A DNA stretch of 64,000 bases from contig JAFIEG010000004.1 in assembly GCA_020832665.1 (NCBI GenBank), forward strand, positions 1-64,000. Reading direction: 5' to 3'. The translations under genes and the position numbers were made by a program. The stretch comes from Pararhodobacter sp. GTDB lineage: Bacteria > Pseudomonadota > Alphaproteobacteria > Rhodobacterales > Rhodobacteraceae. This document shows, piece by piece, positions 9,928-18,381 of the stretch. Within the stretch, counting starts at the first letter, position 1. Every line of letters starts with the position of its first letter. A model generated the notes under the pieces. That model saw only the letters and a list, made by a program, of their open reading frames with translations, had not been told where the DNA came from and did not search any database.

Positions 9928-11106
9928 ATGCCAACCGCCGTGATGCTGGCCGCTGGCCGCCGCTCCCCGTTCGGGGATTTTGGCCGCTCGCTGCGCGATG
10001 TGCCGCTGGCGCGGCTTGGCGCCCATGCCACGCGCGCCGCCATTGCCGCTGCCGGGCTCGATCCCGCGCGGCTTGATCACCTGGTGTTCGGCAATGTCAC
10101 GCCGGTCGATCATGACGGCTATTTCATCAGCCGGAAGGTGGCACTCGAGGCCGGGTTGCCGGTGGAATCCTCGGCGCTGACCGTCAATCGCGCCTGCGGC
10201 TCTGGGACCGAGGCCATTGCCAGCGCGGCGCGGCTGGTCATGGCCGGGGCCAGCCGGCTGGGCATTGCCGCCGGTGGCGAGAATTTCAGCCGCGTGCCCT
10301 ATCTGGTCGAATCCGCGCGCTGGGGCGCCAAGCGCGGGCCGGTGACGATGGTTGACGGGCTCGATTACACCTATCGCTGCCCCATCGGCCGTGAGTTGAT
10401 GGGCGACACCGCCGAGGCGCTGGCCGATCTGGGCGACTACCGGCGCGAGGACATGGATGCCTGGGGGCTGATGAGCCAGACCCGTGCCCGCGCGGCCATC
10501 GATTCGGGTTTTCTTGCCCGCCAGATCGCATCCATCGAGGTGCCCGAGGGCAAGGGGACACGGCTTTTCGAAACCGACGAGTACCCTCGCACTGTCACCG
10601 CTGAAAAGCTGGCTTCCCTGCGCCCTGCCTTTCGCGAAGGGGGGCGGGTGACGGCGGGCAATTCCTCGGGCGTGACTGATGGCGCCGCGGCCCTGCTGAT
10701 CGGCGCCGAAGACGCAATGGACGAGGCCGGCGTCGCGATCGAGGCACGCTGGGTCGATGCCGTGACCGTGGGGGTCGAGCCGCATGTCATGGGCGCCGGT
10801 CCCGCACCCGCCATCGCGGCGCTGCTCAAGCGCAACGGCCTTGGCGTTGGCGATATCGATTACTGGGAAATCAACGAGGCCTTTGCCGTGGTCAACCTTC
10901 ATGCCGAACGGGTTCACGCCATCCCGCGCGAGCTGACCAATCTTTATGGCGGCGGCATCTCGATCGGTCATCCTCCGGGCGCGACCGGCATCAGGATGAC
11001 GATCACGGCGATGCATCATCTTGCCGATACAGGCGGGCGGCGGGCGGTTATCGCGATGTGCCTTGGGGGCGGGCAAGGCATGGCCACGCTGATCGAGCGG
11101 GTATAG
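9928..11106 (+). CDS. acetyl-CoA acetyltransferase / 3-ketoacyl-CoA thiolase
   Basis: A 392-aa thiolase, exactly the length of classical biosynthetic/degradative bacterial thiolases. The catalytic residues are Cys90 in NRACGSG, His348 in GHPPGATG and Cys378 in CLGGGQG. It would release acetyl-CoA (or propionyl-CoA) at the end of the pathway. The start is the ATG preceded by AAGGAAAG seven bases upstream; the frame is open further upstream only as a shadow of the MaoC gene. Last gene of the operon, convergent with the DUF418 gene. Confidence 0.93.
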   Translation: MPTAVMLAAGRRSPFGDFGRSLRDVPLARLGAHATRAAIAAAGLDPARLDHLVFGNVTPVDHDGYFISRKVALEAGLPVESSALTVNRACGSGTEAIASAARLVMAGASRLGIAAGGENFSRVPYLVESARWGAKRGPVTMVDGLDYTYRCPIGRELMGDTAEALADLGDYRREDMDAWGLMSQTRARAAIDSGFLARQIASIEVPEGKGTRLFETDEYPRTVTAEKLASLRPAFREGGRVTAGNSSGVTDGAAALLIGAEDAMDEAGVAIEARWVDAVTVGVEPHVMGAGPAPAIAALLKRNGLGVGDIDYWEINEAFAVVNLHAERVHAIPRELTNLYGGGISIGHPPGATGIRMTITAMHHLADTGGRRAVIAMCLGGGQGMATLIERV

Positions 11107-11274
11107 GCAAAAACACCGTAGCCGGTTTGCCGATCGATGCGCGACTTCCCCCGCCCGGCCACAGGCCCCAAGCGTTGATGCGCTGCAGGGGCGGGTTCCG
11201 TCGGCGCAATCGGCGGCGATTGCTGCAGATCGCCAACCGGATCGGTGATGCGCGCGGCGCGGTCGATGGCGCGG

Positions 11275-12552
11275 CTACAGGGCTTTCATCAGCTTCTGGC
11301 GGCGGCGATAGCTCAGGCTGCGCCATAGCCATTCCGCCGGCCCGAAGCGAAAGCGCGCCAGCCAGGCCCGTGACCAGAGCGGCATGGCGACCCAGATCGC
11401 GATCACCACCAGGATCTGCCCCGGGCGGTCGACCTGCATGAACAGCCCCAGCCCGTGGCCATAAAAGATGAAGGTGCAGATCAGGCTCTGGGCGAGATAG
11501 TTGGAAAATGCCATCCGGCCCACCGGGGTGAACACGGCGCGCATGACCGGGCCAAAGCGGCGTGCCGCGACGATGACGAGCGCGATATAGGCCAGTGCCA
11601 CAAGGGGCGCGGCGGCGGTGTTGAACATCCGGCCGAAATAAAGCGAGAAGAGCATGTCCCATTCGTGCCGCTCATTCATCACCACGCCCAGTACGACAAC
11701 CGGCAGGCCCAGAACCAGCCCCGTGGCGGCGAGTCGCAGGTAGGAGTTGCAGGACCATTCGCCGCGCAGCAGCCCAGATTTCATCGCCGCCATGCCGAAG
11801 GCCATCATCGCCAATGAATAGGGAAGGGTTTCGGTGGGAAAGAAGAACAGATGCATGTTCAGGCTTTGCTCGACGCGCATCGGCATCTGTTCCAGGAAGC
11901 CGCCGCGATAGGCCGCGATTTCCGATGCCAGTTGCACAGCGCCGGGGCTCCAGAAACCGACCTCGATACCGGCGATCTCGTCGGCCGGAAGCAGCGGAAT
12001 GACGACACCGAACCAGGCACCGATGACCAGCTTCAAGGCAAGGAAACCGATGCCCACAAGCACAAGGCTGCGCGGCGACCAGTTGCGCATGAACACGATG
12101 ATCATGCCGATCAGCGCATAGGACACCAGAATGTCGCCCGGCCAGATCAGATAGGCATGTAAAAGTCCGACAACCAGCAGCCAGAACATGCGCCGGTAAT
12201 GCAGGGCAAGCATGCTGCCCTTGCCTGTCTGTTCGGCCCGCTCGGCCATCATCACGATGCCTGCGCCGAACAGCATCGAGAAGATGGCGAGGAACTTCTC
12301 GTAGAACAGCACATGCGAGACCAGCCAGATCGCGTAATCAAGCCCGGTCAGTGCCCCTGAGACCGTCGGGTTGACGAGGGCGGCATGGACCATTGCGAAG
12401 AACTGAATGTTGATGACCAGAATTCCGAACAGGGCAACGCCGCGCAAAATGTCGAGCGTCTCGATACGCGCGGCGCCCGTCACGGGTGCCGGCCCGGGCA
12501 GGTTTGCCTTGGCGGAGCCGTGCAGGGCGGTGCCGGAATCTGAAGCTGTCAT
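11275..12552 (-). CDS. DUF418 family membrane protein
   Basis: A 425-aa polytopic membrane protein. The opening RIETLDILRGVALFGILVIN and the C-terminal block GRMAFSNYLAQSLICTFIFY are the recognisable ends of the DUF418/YeiB-type family, with about ten hydrophobic helices between. Function in the family is unknown (distant relation to acyltransferase-3-like proteins). The ATG at 12552 is preferred over an upstream in-frame GTG because GAGGAAAG lies five bases before it. It is divergent from a LytTR regulator across 170 bases, so the two may be co-regulated. Confidence 0.85.
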   Translation of the reverse strand: MTASDSGTALHGSAKANLPGPAPVTGAARIETLDILRGVALFGILVINIQFFAMVHAALVNPTVSGALTGLDYAIWLVSHVLFYEKFLAIFSMLFGAGIVMMAERAEQTGKGSMLALHYRRMFWLLVVGLLHAYLIWPGDILVSYALIGMIIVFMRNWSPRSLVLVGIGFLALKLVIGAWFGVVIPLLPADEIAGIEVGFWSPGAVQLASEIAAYRGGFLEQMPMRVEQSLNMHLFFFPTETLPYSLAMMAFGMAAMKSGLLRGEWSCNSYLRLAATGLVLGLPVVVLGVVMNERHEWDMLFSLYFGRMFNTAAAPLVALAYIALVIVAARRFGPVMRAVFTPVGRMAFSNYLAQSLICTFIFYGHGLGLFMQVDRPGQILVVIAIWVAMPLWSRAWLARFRFGPAEWLWRSLSYRRRQKLMKAL

Positions 12553-12722
12553 CGGATCTTTCCTCACTTGTTTCGGGCGTGGATTGACCGTTCAAGGGCC
12601 AATGCCAGCAAAGCCGGGGTTGCGGTTTCGCCCCTCGTGCCGAGCGAGTGCGGAGACTCGCAACGCCGATTTCGTCGAGGCCAGGTGTCGTTTCGCAAAA
12701 GGCATGGTAAGTTCCGTTCACG

Positions 12723-13577
12723 ATGCGTGAATGGTTCGACAGCACGGCGAAACGCGAGATCTTGCGCTCGGTCGCGGGTGTTCTGTTCACCGCCGGCCTG
12801 ATGGCGCTGCTTGGCCCCTTCGGCACCTTCGCCATGCCGGTGGCCGAACGCGCGCTCTACTGGCTGCTGGTGATCGGGCTGATCTGGCCGCAAAGCGATC
12901 TTGTCACCCGCGCCCTTGAGCGCAGCCTGAACGCGCATCTGTCACATCCCAGGCTGATCGTGCCGGTTCTGAGCGCAGCCGTGGTGGCTCTGCCGGCAAC
13001 GGCGGTGGTGGTGGTGGTGACCCAGTTCTTCTTGCCGGAGGTCGAGCTTGCCCTGTTCGCGCTTCTGGGTCAGGTCTTCCTCGTGCTCGCGGTCTTTGGC
13101 GTCGCCTTCAACCTTATTGAAGGCGCTTCGACGGCGCCGGCGGCAGGGGTGGAAGGGTTCGAGACGGCAAGAAGCATCGAGCCGCAAGCTCGTCCGGAAG
13201 TGGCCGCCGTGCCCGGTCGATCGCAAGCGCGCGATCCGAAAGATATCGACGCCGAAGCCGCCTTTCGCGCGCGGTATCCTGACGGGCTGACGGGGCGCCT
13301 GCTTTGCCTCGAGATGGAAGACCACTACCTGCGCATCCATACCGAGCGGGGCTCCGGCATCATCCTGATGCGCATGGGCGACGCCGAACGCGAACTGGGC
13401 GGCGCCGAGGGCATGCGCGTGCACCGTTCATGGTGGGTGGCGAGCGCGGCGGTGCGGCAGATCAGGAAGGAAGGGGCGCGGCTGGAGCTTCTTCTGGAAA
13501 ACGCGATGGTGGTTCCCGTCGGCAAGACCTACCGATCCGCCCTGCGCAAAGCGGGCTGGCTGAACGGGGCGCGCTGA
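12723..13577 (+). CDS. membrane-anchored LytTR-type DNA-binding regulator
   Basis: A 284-aa protein with about four N-terminal hydrophobic segments (residues 15-145) and a C-terminal LytTR DNA-binding domain (about 185-280), recognisable from LLCLEMEDHYLRIHTERG, MRVHRSWWVA and VPVGKTYRSALR. It has no receiver domain, so membrane state or a small ligand may be the input. Such membrane LytTR proteins frequently regulate a neighbouring membrane protein gene, here the divergent DUF418 gene. No strong ribosome site is visible. Confidence 0.85.
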   Translation: MREWFDSTAKREILRSVAGVLFTAGLMALLGPFGTFAMPVAERALYWLLVIGLIWPQSDLVTRALERSLNAHLSHPRLIVPVLSAAVVALPATAVVVVVTQFFLPEVELALFALLGQVFLVLAVFGVAFNLIEGASTAPAAGVEGFETARSIEPQARPEVAAVPGRSQARDPKDIDAEAAFRARYPDGLTGRLLCLEMEDHYLRIHTERGSGIILMRMGDAERELGGAEGMRVHRSWWVASAAVRQIRKEGARLELLLENAMVVPVGKTYRSALRKAGWLNGAR

Positions 13578-13689
13578 AGGACCGGCCCGGAGCGAAATGC
13601 AGGCAAGGCAGCTTGCGATGTTGTCAGATATCGAGCGATATCCCACCATCTCTGCGGACAGCGGGCAGGTCAGGTTGCGGCCTATCACG

Positions 13690-14589
13690 TCAGGAAAGCC
13701 CTGGCAGCGGCGGCTTGGCCATCGCCGCATGCGTGTCGATGAGCGCGGAGCCGATACCTTCGAATACGGCGGTGCGTGGCGAGGTCTTGCGCCAGACCAG
13801 TGCCAGCTCGCGCGGCAACGCGCCGGGCAGCGGGGCGAGGGTGAGGTCGTGCTGGCCCACCACGCCGCCCGCCACGGCCAGATCGGGCAGCAGCGTGATC
13901 CCCAGCCCTTCGCTGACCATTGATACCAGGGTCGTCAGGCTGGTGGCGGCAAAGCTTTCATCCTGCTCCAGCCGGCGTTGGGGGAAGGCGCTGAGCGCAT
14001 GGCGCTGCAGGCAATGGCCCTTCTCCAGCAGCAGCAATTGTTCGCCATCATCGGTGAGCGCCCCGCAATGGCCACGCGGCGCGGCCAGGTGATAGCCATC
14101 ACTGAACAGCTTCATGCAGGCCCGCGAGCCGATCTCGAAGGGAAGCGCGATCAGTGCGAGGTCAAGCCGACCGCTGGCCACCCCGTCCAGCAGGCTCTCG
14201 GTGAGTTCCTCGCGCAGATAGAGCCGCAACGCCGGAAAGGCTGCCCGGATACGCGGCAGCGCCGGGGGCAGCAGGAACGGCCCCGCCGTGGGAATCGAGC
14301 CCAGGCGCAGATCCCCCTCTTCCGGACGATGTTGAGCGGCGGCAATCTCCTCGATCTCGCGCGCCGCCAGAAGGACGCCGCGGGCGCGTTCGGCGATCTC
14401 GGTGCCCGCCTCGGTCATCATCACGCTGCGCCTTGTGCGCTCGACCAGCCGCAGGCCGAGCTGCTCTTCCATTGCCTGCACCCCCGCGCTGAGCGTCGAT
14501 TGGGTGACATGGCAGCGTTCGGCGGCGCGGGTGAAGTTTAACTCGTCTGCCAGCGCGACGAGGAAGCGAAGCTGGCGCAGGGTCAACAT
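13690..14589 (-). CDS. LysR-family regulator, OxyR-like
   Basis: A 299-aa LysR regulator most like OxyR: the N-terminal HTH (LRFLVALADELNFTRAAE) is followed by the OxyR-type segment GHCLQRHALSAF. Cys193 in GHC aligns with the peroxidatic Cys199 of E. coli OxyR. The second Cys (Cys208 of E. coli, nine residues on) is Phe202 here, so the classical disulphide switch would not be available. It is divergent from a peroxiredoxin gene across 117 bases, the usual OxyR-target arrangement. The frame is open upstream of 14589, but the HTH begins at this ATG. Confidence 0.88.
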   Translation of the reverse strand: MLTLRQLRFLVALADELNFTRAAERCHVTQSTLSAGVQAMEEQLGLRLVERTRRSVMMTEAGTEIAERARGVLLAAREIEEIAAAQHRPEEGDLRLGSIPTAGPFLLPPALPRIRAAFPALRLYLREELTESLLDGVASGRLDLALIALPFEIGSRACMKLFSDGYHLAAPRGHCGALTDDGEQLLLLEKGHCLQRHALSAFPQRRLEQDESFAATSLTTLVSMVSEGLGITLLPDLAVAGGVVGQHDLTLAPLPGALPRELALVWRKTSPRTAVFEGIGSALIDTHAAMAKPPLPGLS

Positions 14590-14603
14590 GGGATTGCCTT
14601 TGT

Positions 14604-14620
14604 AATCGTTATTTTCGATT
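14604..14620. promoter_or_regulatory. candidate LysR/OxyR operator
   Basis: A perfect inverted repeat AATCG-N7-CGATT, with the T-N11-A character of LysR-family sites, lies 15 bases upstream of the oxyR-like start in the divergent promoter region. This region is conspicuously AT-rich compared with its surroundings. It fits autoregulation plus control of the peroxiredoxin; no footprint can be inferred from sequence alone. Confidence 0.4.
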
Positions 14621-14706
14621 TTTGTTATGTTTTTAATCCGTTTCTCAAATGTCTGGCAAGGGAGTATCTCTATTGCCAGTGAAACCATGCAAACGGAGCA
14701 AGACCG

Positions 14707-15351
14707 ATGACCGATATGACCCCTATCCCCATGCCCCGGCTGAACGAGCCGGCGCCGGATTTCGACGCCCCCACCACCCACGGGCAGAAGAAGCTGGCCG
14801 ATTATCGGGGCAAATGGCTGATCCTGTTCTCGCACCCGGCCGATTTCACGCCCGTATGCACCACCGAGTTCATCGCCTTCGCCGGGCGGCAGGATAAATT
14901 CGCGGCGCTCAACACCGAGCTTCTGGGCCTGTCTATCGACAGCCACTATTCGCACATCGCCTGGGTGCGCAATATCAAGGAGAAGTTCGGCACCGATATC
15001 CGCTTTCCGATCATCGCCGATCTGAGCATGAAGGTCGCCTCGGCTTATGGCATGATCCAGCCCGGCGCCTCTGATACCGCGGCGGTGCGCGCCACCTTCA
15101 TCATCGACCCCGAAGGCGTGCTACGCGCCATGGTCTATTATCCGATGAATGCCGGGCGATCGGTGGCCGAAATCTACCGGCTGCTGGTGGCGCTGCAGAC
15201 GGCAGACGAAAACACCTGCGCCATGCCTGAGAACTGGGTGCCCGGCGAGCCGGTGATCGTGCCTACGCCGAAGACCCCGGAAGAGGCCGAGGCGCGCGCA
15301 TCGCAAGGATATGATACGGTGGACTGGTATTTTTCGACTCGCCAGCTCTGA
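14707..15351 (+). CDS. peroxiredoxin (AhpC/TSA family, Prx6-like)
   Basis: A 214-aa thiol peroxidase. The peroxidatic Cys51 is in the motif HPADFTPVCTTEF, and the long C-terminal domain with YPMNAGRSVAEIYRLL resembles Prx6/1-Cys enzymes. One further Cys (DENTCAMPENW) could act as resolving residue, as in archaeal-type Prx6 proteins. It reduces H2O2 or organic hydroperoxides in the cytoplasm. A second in-frame ATG lies three codons downstream. Divergent from the OxyR-like gene, its probable regulator. Confidence 0.92.
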   Translation: MTDMTPIPMPRLNEPAPDFDAPTTHGQKKLADYRGKWLILFSHPADFTPVCTTEFIAFAGRQDKFAALNTELLGLSIDSHYSHIAWVRNIKEKFGTDIRFPIIADLSMKVASAYGMIQPGASDTAAVRATFIIDPEGVLRAMVYYPMNAGRSVAEIYRLLVALQTADENTCAMPENWVPGEPVIVPTPKTPEEAEARASQGYDTVDWYFSTRQL

Positions 15352-15380
15352 GCCGAATCGGGCGGGCCCCCGCCCCCGGG

Positions 15381-15540
15381 CCCCCCCCCCCCGGTAACCC
15401 AACGGGATATTGCCGCCGCCCCATGACCCCCACATTCACCAAACCCCCCCTCGGCCCGTTTTTTTTTTGGTTTTTTTTTTTTATGTGTCGGTATGGTTTT
15501 TTTTTGGGGGGGGGGCCGGGGGGGGCCCCCCCCCCCCACG
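15381..15540. other. probable assembly artefact: corrupted tandem copy with homopolymers
   Basis: This stretch contains C12 (15381-15392), T10, T12, T9, G10, G8 and C12 (15526-15537) runs found almost nowhere else in the window. From 15393 to about 15468 it aligns without gaps to 15544-15619 at a constant offset of 151 bases, about 70 percent identical, with most differences turning A or G into C or T. A substitution-only, base-biased copy at one short-read length is what a low-quality read tail assembled into a contig would give. The clean copy downstream is probably the genomic sequence. Confidence 0.75.
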
Positions 15541-15718
15541 CCCGTTACCCGAAGGGCATATGGCCGCAGCGACATGACGCCATCTTGCAGCAAAGCCGCC
15601 ATCGGCCCTTTTTAGATGCAACCGATATGCATCTTGACCTTGGGCCGGCAGCGCCGGCCTTCGGCCCTTTCGGACGGCACCAGAAAGCGCTCTGGCGTAA
15701 TCAAGCGAGGCAGAAACG

Positions 15719-17113
15719 ATGGAATTCATGGATACCCTGCTGTTGTCGCGCATTCAGTTCGCGGCGAACATATCGTTTCATATCCTGTTTCCAACCGTCA
15801 CCATCGCGCTGGCCTGGGTGCTGGTGTTCTTCAAGTGGCGCTACAACCGCACCGGCGATCAGGACTGGATGCGGGCCTATTTCTTCTGGGTGAAGGTGTT
15901 CGCGCTGTCCTTCGCGCTGGGCGTTGTCTCGGGCATCACCATGTCGTTCCAGTTCGGCACCAACTGGCCGGGCTTCATGGAAAGCGTGGGCAACATCGCA
16001 GGGCCGCTCCTGGCTTACGAGATCATCACGGCCTTCTTTCTGGAGGCGGTGTTTCTGGGCATCATGCTGTTCGGCTTTCGAAAGGTGCCGGGCTGGCTGC
16101 ATACTTTCGCCACCGTCGCGGTGGCGGTGGGCACGCTCTTGTCGGCCTTCTGGATTCTGGTACTCAACAGCTGGATGCACACGCCACAGGGCTTCGAGAT
16201 GCGCGACGGCGTGGCGCATGTCACCAGCTGGATGGAGATCGTCTTCAACCCGTCCATGCCCTACCGGCTGGCGCATATGCTCATTGCCTCGGGCCTTACC
16301 GTGGCCTTCATCATCACCGGCATCTCGGCGCTGCGCTGGCTGATGCGCGACCGCTCCGACGAGCTGCGCAAGACCATGCGCGTCGGTGTCTGGCTGGCGG
16401 CGCTGCTGATCCCGGTGCAGATATTGCTGGGCGACATGCACGGGCTGAACACGCTGGAGCACCAGCCCGCCAAGGTCGCCGCGATGGAGGCCAATTGGGA
16501 AACCGGGCCCAATGTGCCGCTGGTGCTGTTCGCCCTGCCCGATCAAGAGGCGCGCGAGAACCGCTTCGCGCTGAGCATCCCCAACGGTGCCAGCCTGATC
16601 CTCAAGCATTCGACCGACGGCGTGGTGCCCGGGCTGAACGATTTCGTCACCGAAGACGGCCAGGTGCTGCACCCGCCGGTGGCGCCGGTGTTCTGGGCCT
16701 TTCGCATCATGGTCGGCATCGGCTTTGCCATGCTGGCGCTGAGCTGGGCGGCGGCTTTCGCCATGCGCCGCGGCCGCGGCATCGAGGGGCTGCCACGCCC
16801 GCTGATATGGCTGTTCGTTCCGATGGCGCTGTCGGGCTGGGTGGCCACGCTGGCGGGCTGGTACACCACCGAGATCGGCCGTCAGCCCTGGCTGGTGCAC
16901 GGCGTTCTGACCACCGAGGCCGCGGTGGGCGATGTGCCACCCGCGATGGTGATGAGCACGCTGATCGCCTATCTGATCGTCTATGCGGTGCTGATCGTGG
17001 CCTATGTCGCGGTGGTGATCTACCTCGCCCGCAAACAGGCGCAGGGGCACGAGCCCGAGCCCGGCGGCAATGATGCCGGCCGCCGCGAAGTCAACCCCAT
17101 TCCCGCGGAGTAA
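15719..17113 (+). CDS. cioA: cytochrome bd-type quinol oxidase subunit I (CioA-type)
   Basis: A 464-aa subunit I of a bd-type ubiquinol oxidase, which reduces O2 to water at the inner membrane. His21 in the first helix (RIQFAANISFHILFP) matches the haem ligand of CydA, and the C-terminal TTEIGRQPW is the conserved bd signature. At 464 aa it is clearly shorter than E. coli CydA (522 aa), consistent with the short Q-loop, cyanide-insensitive CIO subgroup. The ATG at 15719 has GAGGCAG upstream; an internal Met lies three codons on. It forms a two-gene operon with subunit II. Confidence 0.92.
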   Translation: MEFMDTLLLSRIQFAANISFHILFPTVTIALAWVLVFFKWRYNRTGDQDWMRAYFFWVKVFALSFALGVVSGITMSFQFGTNWPGFMESVGNIAGPLLAYEIITAFFLEAVFLGIMLFGFRKVPGWLHTFATVAVAVGTLLSAFWILVLNSWMHTPQGFEMRDGVAHVTSWMEIVFNPSMPYRLAHMLIASGLTVAFIITGISALRWLMRDRSDELRKTMRVGVWLAALLIPVQILLGDMHGLNTLEHQPAKVAAMEANWETGPNVPLVLFALPDQEARENRFALSIPNGASLILKHSTDGVVPGLNDFVTEDGQVLHPPVAPVFWAFRIMVGIGFAMLALSWAAAFAMRRGRGIEGLPRPLIWLFVPMALSGWVATLAGWYTTEIGRQPWLVHGVLTTEAAVGDVPPAMVMSTLIAYLIVYAVLIVAYVAVVIYLARKQAQGHEPEPGGNDAGRREVNPIPAE

Positions 17114-17117
17114 ACCC

Positions 17118-18128
17118 ATGACCCTGTTCGGAGACCCGACAATCTGGCTTCCGCTGGCCTTCGCCGCCCTGATGGGCTTTTCGATCCTGGTCTATGTGAT
17201 CCTCGATGGCTACGATCTGGGCGTGGGGCTCTTGTTTCCCTTCGCCACACCGAAAGAGCGCGACCGCATGGTCGCCTCGATCGGGCCGTTCTGGGATGCC
17301 AACGAGACCTGGCTGGTGCTGGCAGTGGGGCTGTTGCTGGTGGCCTTTCCGCTGGCGCATGGTGTGATCCTGACCGCGCTGTATCTGCCGGTGGCGATCA
17401 TGCTGATCGGGCTGATCCTGCGCGGCGTTTCCTTCGAGTTTCGTGTCAAGGCCCCTGCCCCGCATAAATGGGCCTGGAACTCGGCCTTCTTCGTGGGCTC
17501 GCTGATGACCGCTGCGGCGCAGGGCTGGATGCTGGGCCTCTACGTCATGGGGCTGGAATACACGGCCGTCAACGTGGCCTTTGGCGCGGCCTCGGCGGTG
17601 TTTCTCAGCCTCGGTTATGCGCTGATCGGCGCTGCCTGGCTGATCCTGAAAACCGATGGCGACCTGCAGCGCAAGGCCGTCGCTTGGGCGCGGCGCAGCC
17701 TGTGGGGCGTTGGGCTGGGCATTGCCGCCATATCGGCAGCCACGCCGCTGATGAGCCCGCGCATCTGGGACAAGTGGTTCACCATGCCCGAGTTCTTCCT
17801 GCTGGCGCCCTTGCCGATACTTTCGGTGATGCTGCTGGCGGTGCTGTGGTTCAGCCTGCGCCGGCTGCCCACGGCGGATGATCATTTCGCCTGGCTGCCC
17901 TTCACGGCCACTATCGGGCTGATGGTGCTGGCCTTCGTGGGGCTGGCCTATTCCTTCTACCCCTATGTGGTGCCCGACCGGATGACCATCTACGAGGCCG
18001 CCGCCGCGCCCGGAAGCCTGTTCATCATGCTGATCGGCGTGCTGTTCGTGGTGCCGGTGATCATCGCCTACTCGGCACTGGCCTATTGGGTGTTCAGGGG
18101 CAAGGCCACCGAGCTGCGCTACGATTGA
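17118..18128 (+). CDS. cioB: cytochrome bd-type quinol oxidase subunit II (CioB-type)
   Basis: A 336-aa subunit II (CydB/CioB) with about nine membrane helices. The start region WLPLAFAALMGFSILVYVIL followed by DGYDLGVGLLFPF and the motif RGVSFEFR are typical of the family. It starts four bases after the subunit I stop. No small CydX-like gene is visible downstream, as expected for CIO-type oxidases. Confidence 0.92.
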   Translation: MTLFGDPTIWLPLAFAALMGFSILVYVILDGYDLGVGLLFPFATPKERDRMVASIGPFWDANETWLVLAVGLLLVAFPLAHGVILTALYLPVAIMLIGLILRGVSFEFRVKAPAPHKWAWNSAFFVGSLMTAAAQGWMLGLYVMGLEYTAVNVAFGAASAVFLSLGYALIGAAWLILKTDGDLQRKAVAWARRSLWGVGLGIAAISAATPLMSPRIWDKWFTMPEFFLLAPLPILSVMLLAVLWFSLRRLPTADDHFAWLPFTATIGLMVLAFVGLAYSFYPYVVPDRMTIYEAAAAPGSLFIMLIGVLFVVPVIIAYSALAYWVFRGKATELRYD

Positions 18129-18176
18129 GACCGGACCCGGTTGGTTACCGCTGGCGAGTGGCAGGCTGGTGGCGTG

Positions 18177-18188
18177 GGCAATATTGCC
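18177..18188. repeat. short palindromic element GGCAATATTGCC
   Basis: A perfect 12-base palindrome inside the context GTGGGCAATATTGCCTACCC, flanked on both sides by the direct repeat CGGTTGGTTA (about 18138 and 18196). In Rhodobacterales genomes I recall similar intergenic palindromes with GGGCAATATTGCCC cores; that link rests on memory, not a search. It lies in the cioB-ndvB convergent gap. Confidence 0.35.
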
Positions 18189-18259
18189 TACCCTTCGGTT
18201 GGTTAGGGCGGGTTGCGCTCAATTGAGTTCAAGCCTTTGCCCGACCTGGGCGGGCGCGT

Positions 18260-18281
18260 CCCCGTCGCTGGCGCGACGGGG
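18260..18281. terminator. hairpin between convergent cioB and ndvB
   Basis: CCCCGTCGC and GCGACGGGG form a perfect 9-bp stem with a TGGC loop. It lies 130 bases after cioB and 100 bases after the ndvB stop on the other strand. No T-run follows on either side, so a bidirectional terminator function is plausible but unproven. Confidence 0.5.
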
Positions 18282-18381
18282 GAAGTGATTCTGGATGACA
18301 AAAATACGCCCTAAACTTGGCGAGCGCCCTTCCAGACCTGCGGCAAGGCGCAATACCCGTGCAGCCCTGCGTGGCCATGCG

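Noticed and set aside
15423-15893. ORFs with poly-Phe and poly-Gly stretches in the homopolymer region
   Set aside because: Products of the presumed read artefact at 15381-15540, not genes.
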